A DNA stretch of 36,874 nt. Origin: an uncultured beta proteobacterium. GTDB lineage: Bacteria > Pseudomonadota > Gammaproteobacteria > Burkholderiales > Burkholderiaceae_C. The stretch's first letter is position 1. Every line of letters starts with the position of its first letter. Positions 25,084 to 33,282 of this stretch are shown in pieces. The position numbers and the translations under genes were made by a program. Location of the stretch: positions 1-36,874 of the forward strand of contig CAIKLM010000004.1 in the NCBI GenBank assembly GCA_903828235.1, given 5' to 3'. The notes under the pieces are model-generated. The model saw nothing but the letters and a program-made list of their open reading frames with translations, made no database searches and was not told the DNA's origin.

Positions 25084-25503
25084 ATGGATCTGGCCACGCT
25101 GAAGAGCTTCTTCGCTGCCTCGCCGTTCCTGCGCGGGCTGGGGGTGCAGCCGGTCGCGGCAGCCCCCGGCCGCGTGACCGCCGTACTGCCGGTGACCGAG
25201 CAGCTGTTCCAGCACACCGCCCAGGTGCACGCCGGTGCCATGGCCACGCTGGCCGACCACAGCATGGGCTCGGCCGCGCAGACGCTGGCGCCCGAGGGCC
25301 ACTGGGCGCTGACGGCCGAGCTCAAGACCAGCCAGTTGCGCCCCGGGCGCGGCGAGCGCCTGGTGTGCGAGGCCTGGGTGGTGAAGGCCGGGCGCCGCCT
25401 GAGCTTCACCGAGGCCGAGGTCTGGGGCGAGGCCGCCGACGGCACGCGCACCCTGGTGATGAAGGCCTCGGCCACGATGGCCCTGGTGCCCAAGGACGAC
25501 TGA
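25084..25503 (+). CDS. PaaI-type hotdog thioesterase
   Basis: This 139-residue hotdog-fold protein of the PaaI/YdiI type hydrolyses acyl-CoA thioesters. The central helix motif QVHAGAMATLADHSMGSAA carries the catalytic-site HAG and the acidic residue (Asp in LADH), followed by ALTAELKTSQLRPGRGERLV as the beta-sheet core. No signal peptide is present. In beta-oxidation clusters such enzymes release CoA from dead-end intermediates. ATG 25084 is the first start in the domain; the longer upstream extension of the frame is a shadow of the preceding gene. The acyl-CoA dehydrogenase starts 4 bp after its stop. Confidence 0.88.
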   Translation: MDLATLKSFFAASPFLRGLGVQPVAAAPGRVTAVLPVTEQLFQHTAQVHAGAMATLADHSMGSAAQTLAPEGHWALTAELKTSQLRPGRGERLVCEAWVVKAGRRLSFTEAEVWGEAADGTRTLVMKASATMALVPKDD

Positions 25504-25507
25504 CCCC

Positions 25508-27331
25508 ATGCGAACCACCGTCGACTTCCTGCTGCACGACTGGCTGCGCATCGGCTCGCTGCTCGAGCGGCCCCGCTTCGCCGAGCACTCGCGCGAGACC
25601 TTCGACGCCGTGCTCGACACCTGCGAACGCATCGCGCGCGAGAAGTTCGCGCCCTTCAACCGGCTGGCCGACACGCAGGAGCCCCATGTGGTGTCGGGTC
25701 CGGACGGCGAGCGCGTGGTCCTGCCCGAGGCCACGCACGCCGCGATGGCCGCGTACGTCGGCAGCGGCATGCTCGCCGCGGCGCGGGACTACGACATCGG
25801 CGGCATGCAGCTGCCCTGCGTGGTGGAGATGGCGGCCAACGCCTTCTTCAGCAAGGCCAGCGTGGCCATGGGCGGCTACGCCATGCTCACCAGCGGCAAC
25901 GCCAACCTGCTGATGGCGCACGGCTCGCCACGCCAGCGCGAGGTCTTCGCCAGGACCGAGTTCGCCGGGCGCTGGTTCGGCACCATGTGCCTGAGCGAGC
26001 CGCAGGCCGGCTCGTCGCTGAGCGACGTGGCCACGCGCGCCGTCCCTGACGGCGAGGGCTACGAGGCCGACGCGCTGGGCCCGCGCTTCCGCCTGCGCGG
26101 CCACAAGATGTGGATCAGCGGCGGCGAGCACGAGCTCACCGAGAACATCGTGCACCTGGTGCTGGCGAAGATCCCGCGCGAGGACGGCAGCCTGCCGCCG
26201 GGCACCCGCGGCATCTCGCTGTTCATCGTGCCCAAGAAGCTGGTGGACGCCGACGGGCGGCTGACGGGCGAGCGCAACGACGTCGCGCTCGCCGGCCTGA
26301 ACCACAAGCTCGGCTACCGCGGCACCACCAACACGCTGCTGAACTTCGGCGAGGGCCGCTTCCCGGTGCGGGGCGGCCCCGGCGCCATCGGCTACCTCGT
26401 CGGCCAGCCCGGCGAGGGCCTGCGCTGCATGTTCCACATGATGAACGAGGCGCGCATCGGCGTCGGCCTGGGCGCCGTGATGCTGGGCTATGCCGGCTAC
26501 GAGGCCAGCCTGGACTACGCGCGCCAGCGCACCCAGGGCCGCCCGATCACCGGCGCCGGCAAGGACCCCGCCCAGCCGCCCGTGCCGCTGGTGCAGCACG
26601 CCGACGTGCGGCGCATGCTGCTGGCGCAGAAGGCCTACGTCGAGGGCGGCCTGGCCCTGGAGCTGTACTGCGCCCGCCTGGTCGACGAGGCGCACACCGG
26701 CGAGGCCGCCGCAGCCGCCGAGGCGAGGCTGCTGCTGGAGGTGCTGACGCCGATCGCCAAGAGCTGGCCCAGCGAGTGGTGCCTGGAGGCCAACTCGCTG
26801 GCGATCCAGGTGCTGGGCGGCTATGGCTACACGCGCGACTTCCCGGTGGAGCAGCACTGGCGCGACAACCGCCTGAACATGATCCACGAGGGCACGCACG
26901 GCATCCAGGCGCTCGACCTGCTGGGCCGTAAGGTGGTGATGGACGGCGGCGCGGGCCTGAAGCTGCTGGCCACGCGCATTGCCGCCACGCTCGAGCGCGC
27001 CGGGCATGCCGAGGGCCTGGCCGAGCCGGCCAACCGGCTGGCAGCGGCCCTGCAGAAGCTGGGCGCGGCCACCAAGGCCGCGTGGGCCACCGGCGTGCCC
27101 GAGGAGGCGCTGGCCAACGCCGTGCCCTACCTGCAGGCCTTCGGCCACGTCGTGCTGGCCTGGCTGTGGCTGGACGTGGCCCTGGCTGCGCGCGGCCACG
27201 CCCGCGAGGACGGCAACCGGGCCGCGATGCGCTTCTTCTTCGCGCACGAACTGCCCAAGGTCGACGCCTGGCTGGCCGTGGTGGCCAGCCGCGACGACAC
27301 CGCGCGCACCATGCGCGACGAGTGGTTCTGA
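25508..27331 (+). CDS. Acyl-CoA dehydrogenase with C-terminal acetyl-CoA-dehydrogenase-like domain
   Basis: This FAD enzyme catalyses the first beta-oxidation step, alpha,beta-dehydrogenation of acyl-CoA. At 607 residues it belongs to the long subgroup that includes DmdC-like and AidB-related enzymes, with an added C-terminal helical domain (about 470-600). The core shows [20 protein letters not shown] and [20 protein letters not shown] (flavin and substrate strands), [20 protein letters not shown], and the late [20 protein letters not shown] followed by [14 protein letters not shown], where the Glu of HEGTHG is the expected base. It lies between a PaaI thioesterase and a small membrane protein in the same run of genes. 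Substrate chain type is not predictable. Confidence 0.93.
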   Translation: MRTTVDFLLHDWLRIGSLLERPRFAEHSRETFDAVLDTCERIAREKFAPFNRLADTQEPHVVSGPDGERVVLPEATHAAMAAYVGSGMLAAARDYDIGGMQLPCVVEMAANAFFSKASVAMGGYAMLTSGNANLLMAHGSPRQREVFARTEFAGRWFGTMCLSEPQAGSSLSDVATRAVPDGEGYEADALGPRFRLRGHKMWISGGEHELTENIVHLVLAKIPREDGSLPPGTRGISLFIVPKKLVDADGRLTGERNDVALAGLNHKLGYRGTTNTLLNFGEGRFPVRGGPGAIGYLVGQPGEGLRCMFHMMNEARIGVGLGAVMLGYAGYEASLDYARQRTQGRPITGAGKDPAQPPVPLVQHADVRRMLLAQKAYVEGGLALELYCARLVDEAHTGEAAAAAEARLLLEVLTPIAKSWPSEWCLEANSLAIQVLGGYGYTRDFPVEQHWRDNRLNMIHEGTHGIQALDLLGRKVVMDGGAGLKLLATRIAATLERAGHAEGLAEPANRLAAALQKLGAATKAAWATGVPEEALANAVPYLQAFGHVVLAWLWLDVALAARGHAREDGNRAAMRFFFAHELPKVDAWLAVVASRDDTARTMRDEWF

Positions 27332-27350
27332 GGCCCGCCTCCCGGCCGCC

Positions 27351-27542
27351 ATGAGCAACGACGCGCTCGACAAGCTGATCTGGGTGCTGGTCTACGGCGG
27401 CCTGCTCGCGCTGTGCCTGGGCCTGTTCGTGCTGCGCGCCGACGCCGGCCTGGGCTGGGGCTTCGTCATCGGCGGCGGCGCGGTCGCCGCCGTGGGCGCG
27501 GCCCTGCTGGTGGTGCGCGCGCGGCGCGGCCCCGGCCCCTGA
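27351..27542 (+). CDS. Small two-helix membrane protein of unknown function
   Basis: The 63-residue product has two hydrophobic segments, about residues 9-27 (LIWVLVYGGLLALCLGLFVL) and 34-54 (GWGFVIGGGAVAAVGAALLV), and a basic C-terminal tail. The start MSNDALDKL follows the acyl-CoA dehydrogenase by 19 bp with a weak ribosome site. I do not recognise a family. The 37-bp distance to the next SDR gene and the shared direction suggest it is part of the operon. Low-complexity Gly/Ala content makes homology detection hard, so it could also be a spurious frame, but the hydrophobic pattern and start context argue for a gene. Confidence 0.6.
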   Translation: MSNDALDKLIWVLVYGGLLALCLGLFVLRADAGLGWGFVIGGGAVAAVGAALLVVRARRGPGP

Positions 27543-27579
27543 ACACTTCGCCTCGACACCCCGCACCGGAGACATCGCC

Positions 27580-28368
27580 ATGGGCACGCCCGTTCAACAG
27601 TTGTTCGACCTCACCGGCCAGGTGGCCCTCGTCACCGGCGGCTCGCGCGGCCTGGGCCTGCAGATGGCCGAGGCGCTGGGCGAGGCCGGCGCGAAGATCA
27701 TGCTCACCAGTCGCACGGCGGCCGATCTCGAGGAGGCCGCCGCCGACCTGGCCGCCCGCGGCATCGACGCGCGCTGGATCGCCGCCGACGCTTCACGGCC
27801 CGAGGACGTGCAGCGCGTGGTCAGCGAGACCATGCAGCGCCTGGGCCGCATCGACATCCTCGTCAACAACGCCGGCGCCACCTGGGGCGCCCCGGCCGAG
27901 GACTACCCGCTCGAGGCCTGGGACAAGGTGATGAACCTCAACATCCGCAGCCTGTTCCTGTTCGCGCAGGCCGTCGGCAAGGCCTGGATGATCCCGGCCC
28001 GGCGCGGCCGCATCGTCAACATCGCCAGCATCGCCGGGCTGGGCGGCAGCATGGACGTCAAGTTCATCGCCTACGGCACCAGCAAGGGCGCGGCGGTGAA
28101 CTTCACGCGCACGCTGGCGGCGGAGTGGGGGGCCTACGGCATCACCGTCAACGCGCTGGCGCCGGGCTTCTTCCCCAGCAAGATGACGGCTGGCGTGCTG
28201 GCGCACTTCGGTGCCGAGAAGCTGGCGCAGGCCGCCCCTCTGAAGCGCCTGGGCGACGACGACGACTTGAAGGGCGCCGTGCTGCTGCTGGCCAGCGCGG
28301 CAGGCAAGCACATCACCGGGCAGATCCTGGCCGTGGACGGCGGCGTCAGCGCCTGCCACGGGGGCTGA
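27580..28368 (+). CDS. SDR family oxidoreductase, classical
   Basis: This 262-residue classical short-chain dehydrogenase has TGGSRGLG (nucleotide loop, near residue 20), VNNAGATWGAPAED, NIASIAGLGG with the catalytic Ser, and the YGTSK pair Tyr165/Lys169. It ends with the usual ITGQILAVDGG. The residue after the second strand is Arg in LTSRTAADLEE, typical of NADP preference. It is likely a 3-oxoacyl-type reductase or a dehydrogenase of a hydroxyacyl intermediate, but SDR substrate calls from sequence alone are unreliable. GGAGAC lies upstream of ATG. The following thioesterase starts 7 bp after its stop. Confidence 0.9.
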   Translation: MGTPVQQLFDLTGQVALVTGGSRGLGLQMAEALGEAGAKIMLTSRTAADLEEAAADLAARGIDARWIAADASRPEDVQRVVSETMQRLGRIDILVNNAGATWGAPAEDYPLEAWDKVMNLNIRSLFLFAQAVGKAWMIPARRGRIVNIASIAGLGGSMDVKFIAYGTSKGAAVNFTRTLAAEWGAYGITVNALAPGFFPSKMTAGVLAHFGAEKLAQAAPLKRLGDDDDLKGAVLLLASAAGKHITGQILAVDGGVSACHGG

Positions 28369-28375
28369 GCGACCG

Positions 28376-28855
28376 ATGCGGCACACGCAGGGCCCGCTGG
28401 CGTTCCCGCTGCGCATCCCCTTCGTCGAGGAACTGGGGCTGGAGCTCTGGCACTTCGGCAGCGGCCGCGCCGAGCTGCAGGTGGACCTCGCCGAGGCCCA
28501 CCTGAACAGCTGGGAGGTGGCGCACGGCGGCGTGCTGATGACCATGCTCGACGTGGCCATGGCCCACGCCGCGCGCAGCGCGCACTCGGTGGACCCTGCG
28601 ACGGCACCGGGCGTGGTGACCGTCGAGATGAAGACCAGCTTCCTGCGCGCCGCCGAGGGCCGGCTGCGCGCGGTGGGCCACCTGCTGCACCGCACCACCA
28701 CGATGGCCTTCACCGAGGGCCACGTCTACGACGAAGACCAGCACCTCTGCGCCCACGCCACCGCCACCTTCAAGTACCTTCGCGCGCTGCCGACCAAGGG
28801 CCGCGCATCCAAGGCGCTGCAGCGCAACACCGACCACGGAGACGACACCCCATGA
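28376..28855 (+). CDS. PaaI-type hotdog thioesterase (second copy in the cluster)
   Basis: This 159-residue hotdog protein is distinct from the copy at 25084. The helix motif EVAHGGVLMTMLDVAMAHAA contains the HGG and the acidic Asp that define the acyl-CoA thioesterase active site. VVTVEMKTSFLRAAEGRLRA and the TMAFTEGHVYDEDQHLCAHA strands follow. Its last codon overlaps the ATG of the MDR oxidoreductase gene by 4 bp (ATGA at 28852-28855), so the two are coupled. The two thioesterases may have different chain-length or structural preferences, which sequence does not show. Confidence 0.88.
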   Translation: MRHTQGPLAFPLRIPFVEELGLELWHFGSGRAELQVDLAEAHLNSWEVAHGGVLMTMLDVAMAHAARSAHSVDPATAPGVVTVEMKTSFLRAAEGRLRAVGHLLHRTTTMAFTEGHVYDEDQHLCAHATATFKYLRALPTKGRASKALQRNTDHGDDTP

Positions 28856-29868
28856 GCACCCACCGCCGCATCGTGCTGGCCGCCCGCCCCCAGGGCGAGG
28901 CCGGCCTCGAGCACTTCCGCCTCGAGAGCACCGAGACGCCCGCCGTGCCCGAGGGCCACGTGCGCGTGCAGGTGCACTTCCTCAGCCTCGACCCCTACAT
29001 GCGCATGCGCATGAACGACGCGAAGAGCTACGCCGCGCCCGTGGGCATCGGCGAGGTCATGGTCGGCGGCACGGTGGGCGTGGTGGCCGAGTCGCGCCAC
29101 GAGGGCTTCGCGCCCGGCGACACCGTGGTGTGCATGGGCGGCTGGCAGGAGCAGGCCGTGCTCGACGCGCGGCTGCCCGGCATGGTGCGCAAGGTCGACG
29201 CCGGCCGCGTGCCGCTGTCGGCCTACCTGGGCGCCGTGGGCATGCCCGGCGTCACCGCCTGGGTGGGGCTGAACATGATCATCGAGCCCAAGACGGGCGA
29301 GACGGTCGTCGTCAGCGCCGCCAGCGGCGCCGTGGGCGGCGTGGTGGGCCAGCTGGCCAAGGCCCGGGGCTGCCGCGTGGTGGGCATTGCCGGCGGCGCC
29401 GAGAAGTGCGCCTACGTGGTCGACGAGCTCGGCTTCGACGCCTGCATCGACCACCGCGCGCACCGCGACGCCGCCTCGCTGGGCGCGGCGCTGGACGCGG
29501 CCGCGCCCAAGGGCATCGACGGCAACTTCGAGAACGTGGGCGGCATGATCCTCGACGTGATCCTCAGCCGCATGAACGCCTTCGGCCGCGTGGCGCTGTG
29601 CGGCCTGATCTCGGGCTACGAGGGGCAGCCGCTGGCCATCACCAACGCGCGGCTGCTGCTGACCCAGCGGCTGAAGCTGCAGGGCTTCATCGTCAGCGAG
29701 CACATGGCCCTGTGGCCCGCGGCGCTGAAGGAACTCGGCGCCGGCGTGGCCGAGGGCCGCATCAAGTACCGCGAGACGGTGGCGCAGGGCCTTGAAGCCG
29801 CGCCCGAGGCCTTCCTGGGGCTGCTGAAGGGCCGCAACTTCGGCAAGCAGGTGGTCCGGCTGGTGTGA
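28852..29868 (+). CDS. NADP-dependent MDR oxidoreductase (CurA / leukotriene B4 dehydrogenase type)
   Basis: This is a medium-chain reductase of the zinc-free enone reductase group, which reduces double bonds next to a carbonyl using NADPH. The 338-residue protein has the group's N-terminal VQVHFLSLDPYMRMRMNDAK, the MPGVTAWVGLNMIIEPKTGE segment, the nucleotide loop VSAASGAVGGVVGQLAKARG near residue 155, and FENVGGMILDVILSRMNAFG in the C-terminal half. It resembles E. coli CurA/YncB. In this cluster it might reduce an enoyl or enone intermediate. It starts in overlap with the thioesterase gene and ends 7 bp before the GNAT gene. Confidence 0.92.
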   Translation: MSTHRRIVLAARPQGEAGLEHFRLESTETPAVPEGHVRVQVHFLSLDPYMRMRMNDAKSYAAPVGIGEVMVGGTVGVVAESRHEGFAPGDTVVCMGGWQEQAVLDARLPGMVRKVDAGRVPLSAYLGAVGMPGVTAWVGLNMIIEPKTGETVVVSAASGAVGGVVGQLAKARGCRVVGIAGGAEKCAYVVDELGFDACIDHRAHRDAASLGAALDAAAPKGIDGNFENVGGMILDVILSRMNAFGRVALCGLISGYEGQPLAITNARLLLTQRLKLQGFIVSEHMALWPAALKELGAGVAEGRIKYRETVAQGLEAAPEAFLGLLKGRNFGKQVVRLV

Positions 29869-29875
29869 GCGGGCC

Positions 29876-30340
29876 ATGGCGCCGGACTGGACCTGGTCGC
29901 GCTTCGGCGGGCTCGGCGTGGACAACCTCTACGACGCGCTGGCGCTGCGCTGCCGCGTGTTCGTGCTCGAGCAGGGCCCCTACCTCGACCCCGACGGCCT
30001 CGACCGGCAGGCCTGGCACCTGCTGGGGCGCGATGGCCAGGGCGTGCTGCAGGCCTACCTGCGCGTGGTGGACCCCGGCGTGAAGTACGCCGAGCCGTCC
30101 ATCGGGCGCGTGATCACCAGCCCCGAGGCCCGCGGCACCGGCCTGGGCCGGCGGCTGGTGGCCGAGGGCGTGGCGCGCTGCGCCGCGGCCTGGCCGGGGC
30201 AGGGCATCCGCATCAGCGCGCAGTCGCACCTCGAGCGTTTCTACGCCGCCTTCGGCTTCGCGCGCACGGGCGCCGACTACCTGGAAGACGACATCCCCCA
30301 CTGCGAGATGCTCAGGCCTCGCGAACAGGAGCAACCATGA
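29876..30340 (+). CDS. elaA: ElaA-like GNAT acetyltransferase
   Basis: This 154-residue GNAT of the ElaA group begins with the WSRFGGLGVDNLYDALALRC segment, followed by RVFVLEQGPYLDPDGLDRQA, typical of ElaA where the LRxxVFVVEQ motif occurs. The acetyl-CoA loop is RVITSPEARGTGLGRRLVAE, with the RGTGLGR form of motif A, and the C-terminal FYAAFGFARTGADYLEDDIP ends with an Asp-Ile-Pro-His that is frequent in the family. The substrate is unknown. The start ATG 29876 lies 7 bp after the MDR gene and its stop overlaps the ATG of the next SDR by 4 bp. Confidence 0.9.
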   Translation: MAPDWTWSRFGGLGVDNLYDALALRCRVFVLEQGPYLDPDGLDRQAWHLLGRDGQGVLQAYLRVVDPGVKYAEPSIGRVITSPEARGTGLGRRLVAEGVARCAAAWPGQGIRISAQSHLERFYAAFGFARTGADYLEDDIPHCEMLRPREQEQP

Positions 30341-31239
30341 CTCTCCGAGCCGGCGGCATCGCCGTCATCACCGGCGCCGCCAGCGGCTTCGGTTTCGAGG
30401 CCAGCAAGCGGGCCGCGCAGCGCGGCATGAAGGTCGTGATGGCCGACGTGCAGGCCGATGCGCTGGCCGCCGCGCAGGGCCAGATCGAGGCCCTTGGCGC
30501 CGAGGTGCTGCCCTTCCGGCTGGACGTGTCCAAGGCCGCCGAGGTGGAGGCCCTGGCCGAGGCCACCTTCGCGCGCTTCGGCGTGCCCAGCTTCGTGTTC
30601 AACAACGCCGGCGTGGGCGCGGGCGGGCTGATCTGGGAGCACACCGCGGCCGACTGGGAGTGGGTGATCGGCGTCAACCTCATGGGCGTGGCGCACGGCG
30701 TGCGCGTGTTCACGCCGGCCATGCTGGAGGCCGCCGCAAGGGACCCGGCCTGGCAGGGCCACATCGTCAACACCGCCAGCATGGCCGGCCTGCTGAACGC
30801 GCCCAACATGGGCGTCTACAACGTCAGCAAGCACGCCGTGGTGTCGATGAGCGAGACCCTGTACCAGGACCTGGCCCTGGTGACGGACCAGGTGCACGCC
30901 CACGTGCTGTGCCCCTACTTCGTGCCCACCGGCATCAGCCGCAGCCAACGCAACCGCCCGGCCGACATGCCCGCGGCCCGGCCCACGAAGAGCCAGCTCA
31001 TCGCGCAGGCCATGAGCGACAAGGCCGTGGGCAGCGGCAAGGTGACGGCGGCGCAGGTGGTGCAGTCGGTGTTCGAGGCCTGCGACGACAACCGCTTCTA
31101 CGTCTACAGCCACCCGCACGCCCTGGGCGGCGTGCAGGTGCGGCTGGAGGACATCGTCACGCCGCGCAACCCGACCGACCCCTTCGCGGCCAAGCCCGAG
31201 ATCGGCGCCGAGCTGCGCCGGCAGCTGCGCGGCGGCTGA
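30337..31239 (+). CDS. SDR family oxidoreductase, extended C terminus
   Basis: This 300-residue classical-type SDR has TGAASGFG (nucleotide loop near residue 13), NNAGVGAGGLIWEHT, NTASMAGLLNAPNM with the Ser, and the YNVSK pair Tyr161/Lys165. The coenzyme region has Asp in VVMADVQADAL, favouring NAD. The C-terminal tail of about 60 residues after the usual core (DKAVGSGKVTAAQVVQSVFE onwards) resembles the SDRs that act on larger lipophilic substrates, but the assignment is uncertain. It is the last gene of the run and converges on yqjK, with a 36-bp gap containing a hairpin. Confidence 0.9.
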   Translation: MTLRAGGIAVITGAASGFGFEASKRAAQRGMKVVMADVQADALAAAQGQIEALGAEVLPFRLDVSKAAEVEALAEATFARFGVPSFVFNNAGVGAGGLIWEHTAADWEWVIGVNLMGVAHGVRVFTPAMLEAAARDPAWQGHIVNTASMAGLLNAPNMGVYNVSKHAVVSMSETLYQDLALVTDQVHAHVLCPYFVPTGISRSQRNRPADMPAARPTKSQLIAQAMSDKAVGSGKVTAAQVVQSVFEACDDNRFYVYSHPHALGGVQVRLEDIVTPRNPTDPFAAKPEIGAELRRQLRGG

Positions 31240-31254
31240 GCACCGGGGGCCGGC

Positions 31255-31269
31255 CCGGGCCGAGCCCGG
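31255..31269. terminator. Hairpin in the gap between the SDR gene and yqjK
   Basis: CCGGGC (31255-31260) pairs with GCCCGG (31264-31269) over a CGA loop, and flanking bases extend the pairing. It lies in the 36-bp convergent gap and lacks T tracts, so the call is weak. Confidence 0.3.
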
Positions 31270-31275
31270 CCCGCA

Positions 31276-31605
31276 TCAGCGCCGTGGCGGCGGTCGCAGC
31301 GCCGCCAGCAGCGGCTGCGCGCGCTGCCACAGCGACCACAGCGTGACCAGCGTGCCAGCCCAGCCGAGCACGCGCCGCGGGCGCAGCAGCAGCAGGCCCG
31401 CCGCCGCGGTGGCCGCGAGCGCCGGGTGGGCGCGCACCCAGCGCGAGGCCAGCCGCATGCCGAGCACGGCGCGGCCGGCGAATTCGCCGCCGGGCAGGGC
31501 GCCCACGCCCTGGCGCGCCCAGGCGCTGCGCTGCGCGGCACAGCGCAGTCGCAGCTCCTCGCGCTCCAGCTGCAGGGCCCGGCGGCGCCGGCTCAGGGCG
31601 CTCAC
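31276..31605 (-). CDS. yqjK: YqjK-like small membrane-associated protein
   Basis: This is the last gene of a yqjD-yqjE-yqjK operon. The 109-residue protein has a basic, Arg/Gln/Glu-rich N-terminal helix (LSRRRRALQLEREELRLRC) and a hydrophobic segment around residues 60-75 (LAATAAAGLLLLRPRR), as in YqjK-like proteins of Burkholderiales. The GTG start is selected because GGAGGG (complement of 31613-31618) lies 7 bases upstream; an in-frame GTG at 31629 would add eight residues and lacks such a site. The function of YqjK is not known; the operon is associated with stress and stationary phase in Enterobacteria. Confidence 0.7.
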   Translation of the reverse strand: MSALSRRRRALQLEREELRLRCAAQRSAWARQGVGALPGGEFAGRAVLGMRLASRWVRAHPALAATAAAGLLLLRPRRVLGWAGTLVTLWSLWQRAQPLLAALRPPPRR

Positions 31606-31663
31606 TGGACTACCCTCCGTGCTGCGCACTGCGGGATGAGCGCTTGGGAGCGGCCCGGCGCGC

Positions 31664-32053
31664 TCATCGGCGGGCCTCGTCGTCCGCCGGCATCAGGGCG
31701 GCGCGGTCGCGGGCCAGCTCCTCGCGCAGCGCGGCGAACGGCGGCTCGCCGCCCTGCAGCCGGTCCAGCGCCGTGCGCCAGGCCCAGGCGGCCGCTCCCA
31801 GGAAGCCCAGCGCCAGCAGCCCCAGCAGCGGCAGCCGCCAGGCCTCGTCCACCAGCAGCAGCGCCAGCGCCACCAGCAGCAGCACGCCCACGGTGGCGCT
31901 CACCAGCGTGGCGGCCAGCCAGGCCAGGGCCTCGACCAGGCGCAGCTTCTCGAAGGCCAGGCCGTTGGCCAGCAGCGCCAGGCGCAGCTCGGCCCACTCG
32001 AGCCCGCTGCCGCCCAGGCGCCGGATCCGGTCGAGCAGGCCGGGGCCGCCCAT
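31664..32053 (-). CDS. yqjE: YqjE-like phage holin family membrane protein
   Basis: This 129-residue inner-membrane protein has two long hydrophobic segments, about residues 42-68 (ALAWLAATLVSATVGVLLLV) and 76-95 (LPLLGLLALGFLGAAAWAWR), flanked by charged ends, as in the YqjE/phage-holin-3-6 family. The opening MGGPGLLDRIRRLGGSGLEW with ELRLALLANGLAFEKLRL is family-typical. It starts 8 bp after the yqjD stop, and yqjK begins 58 bp after its own stop. In E. coli YqjE is a membrane protein of unknown role encoded with YqjD. The longer upstream extension of the frame is Arg-rich and runs through yqjD on the same strand, so it is not real. Confidence 0.85.
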   Translation of the reverse strand: MGGPGLLDRIRRLGGSGLEWAELRLALLANGLAFEKLRLVEALAWLAATLVSATVGVLLLVALALLLVDEAWRLPLLGLLALGFLGAAAWAWRTALDRLQGGEPPFAALREELARDRAALMPADDEARR

Positions 32054-32061
32054 GGGGGTGC

Positions 32062-32373
32062 TCAGCGCTGGCCGATCAGCAGGCCCACGACGACGCCCAC
32101 CGCCCCGGCGATGCCGATGGCCTGCCAGGGGTGGTCGTGCACGTAGTCGTCGGCCTTGCGGCCGGCTTCCTTGGCGCGCTCGACCGCGCCCTCCTGCAGC
32201 TGCAGCAGGCTGTCCTTGGCGTCGAGCAGCCGCGAGCGCACGCGCTCGCGCAGCGCCGCGGCTTCGTCGCCCGCGTCCTGGGCCGTCAGCTTCAGCAGCT
32301 CCTCGGCGTCGTGGATCACGTTGCGCAGGTCTTCGGCCAGGCGCTCGCGCTGGCGGTCGGTCATCGTGCTCAT
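32062..32373 (-). CDS. yqjD: YqjD/ElaB family protein (DUF883)
   Basis: This 103-residue protein of the YqjD/ElaB/DUF883 family starts with a long amphipathic helix (RERLAEDLRNVIHDAEELLK to VERAKEAGRKADDYV). It ends with a C-terminal membrane segment preceded by the family motif HDHPWQAIGIAGAVGVVVGL, and the tail IGQR. Family members are C-tail-anchored inner-membrane proteins; E. coli YqjD binds ribosomes in stationary phase. It is the first gene of the three-gene unit. A GAGGAG ribosome site lies upstream of its ATG. Confidence 0.93.
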   Translation of the reverse strand: MSTMTDRQRERLAEDLRNVIHDAEELLKLTAQDAGDEAAALRERVRSRLLDAKDSLLQLQEGAVERAKEAGRKADDYVHDHPWQAIGIAGAVGVVVGLLIGQR

Positions 32374-32460
32374 GGAGGACTCCTCGAAAGGGCGGTGGTG
32401 GAGAGTAGAGGACGCGGGTGAATCCGAGCGCCGTCTGGGCCTTTGCCGGCGCAGGGACGT

Positions 32461-33216
32461 TCAGCCCAGGCGTGCCAGCAGCGGCGGCAGCGCGCGCACG
32501 AGCAGCGCCGCGCCGGTGAGCGCCAGCAGCGCCAGCACCACGCGCTTGAAGGTCTCGGTGGCGAGCCCGGCGTACACGCGCGCGCCCAGCAGCACCGGCA
32601 GCAGCACGGCGCCGGCCACCCAGGGCAGCAACGGTGCCATCGCCCGCGTGACCAGCCCGCTGGCCGCGTAGGCCGCCAGCGTCACGACCAGCATCGCGAG
32701 GTTGAAGTTCTGCACCACCGCGCGCAGCGCATCGCGATCCCAGCCGCGCAGCGTGGCCCACAGCGTGGGGATGGGCCCGGCGAAGCCGGCCACCGCGCCC
32801 GTGAGGCCGCCCAGCAGGCCGGCCGCACCGTCGGCAACGCGGCCGCCGCGCTGCAGCCGCGGGATGCGGCCCGAGAACAGCATCACGGGGCACCACAGCG
32901 CCAGCAGCAGGCCCACGGCGAGCTGAAAGCTCGGGCCGTCCAGCCGCGGCAGCAGCAGCAGGCCCAGCGGGATGCCGGCCAGGCCGCCGGCCAGCAGCGG
33001 CCACAGCCGCGGCCAGTGCAGGCCACGCCGCACGGTGGCTGCGGCGATGAGTTGGCCGACGAGCGCGCCGAACACCGACAGCGGCGCCACCATCTGCGGC
33101 GGCAGCCACCAGGCCCAGATCGAGGTGGCCACCAGGCCGAAGGCGAAGCCCGACAGCCCCTGCACGAAGCCGGCGGCCACCGCGCCGGCGATCACGACCG
33201 CGAACGTCCCATCCAT
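32461..33216 (-). CDS. Sulfite exporter TauE/SafE family permease
   Basis: This 251-residue inner-membrane protein of the TauE/SafE family (formerly DUF81) is a transporter of sulfite, sulfoacetate or related anions. Seven to eight hydrophobic segments are visible. The first repeat begins AAGFVQGLSGFAFGLVATSI, the conserved Gly/Phe turn of the family, and the second has LLGGLTGAVAGFAGPIPTLW, the matching turn; these two are the duplicated signature. ATG 33216 is chosen for the hydrophobic start MDGTFAVVIAGAVAAGFVQG. It is divergent from the flavoprotein gene, with a 20-bp palindrome between them. Confidence 0.9.
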   Translation of the reverse strand: MDGTFAVVIAGAVAAGFVQGLSGFAFGLVATSIWAWWLPPQMVAPLSVFGALVGQLIAAATVRRGLHWPRLWPLLAGGLAGIPLGLLLLPRLDGPSFQLAVGLLLALWCPVMLFSGRIPRLQRGGRVADGAAGLLGGLTGAVAGFAGPIPTLWATLRGWDRDALRAVVQNFNLAMLVVTLAAYAASGLVTRAMAPLLPWVAGAVLLPVLLGARVYAGLATETFKRVVLALLALTGAALLVRALPPLLARLG

Positions 33217-33230
33217 GGGCCGGCATTGTC

Positions 33231-33250
33231 GCGGCCGTCGCGACGGCCGC
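33231..33250. promoter_or_regulatory. Perfect 20-bp palindrome between divergent genes
   Basis: GCGGCCGTCGCGACGGCCGC is a perfect palindrome with no spacer in the 66-bp gap between the TauE/SafE gene and the flavoprotein gene. It lies 14 bp from the former start and 32 bp from the latter. A -10-like TACAGT at 33268-33273 follows on the + strand. It could be an operator serving both genes; in such GC-rich DNA it might also be chance. Confidence 0.4.
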
Positions 33251-33282
33251 GGCATCGCGCCGCGCCGTACAGTCGCGCCGCC

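Noticed and set aside
25406..27373. A 655-residue minus-strand open frame opposite the acyl-CoA dehydrogenase
   Set aside because: It is a GC-bias shadow without domains; the plus-strand gene has all catalytic motifs.
31664..33226. A 520-residue minus-strand frame joining yqjE to the region upstream
   Set aside because: Only its last 129 residues (yqjE) make sense; the rest runs out of frame through yqjD and the TauE/SafE gene.
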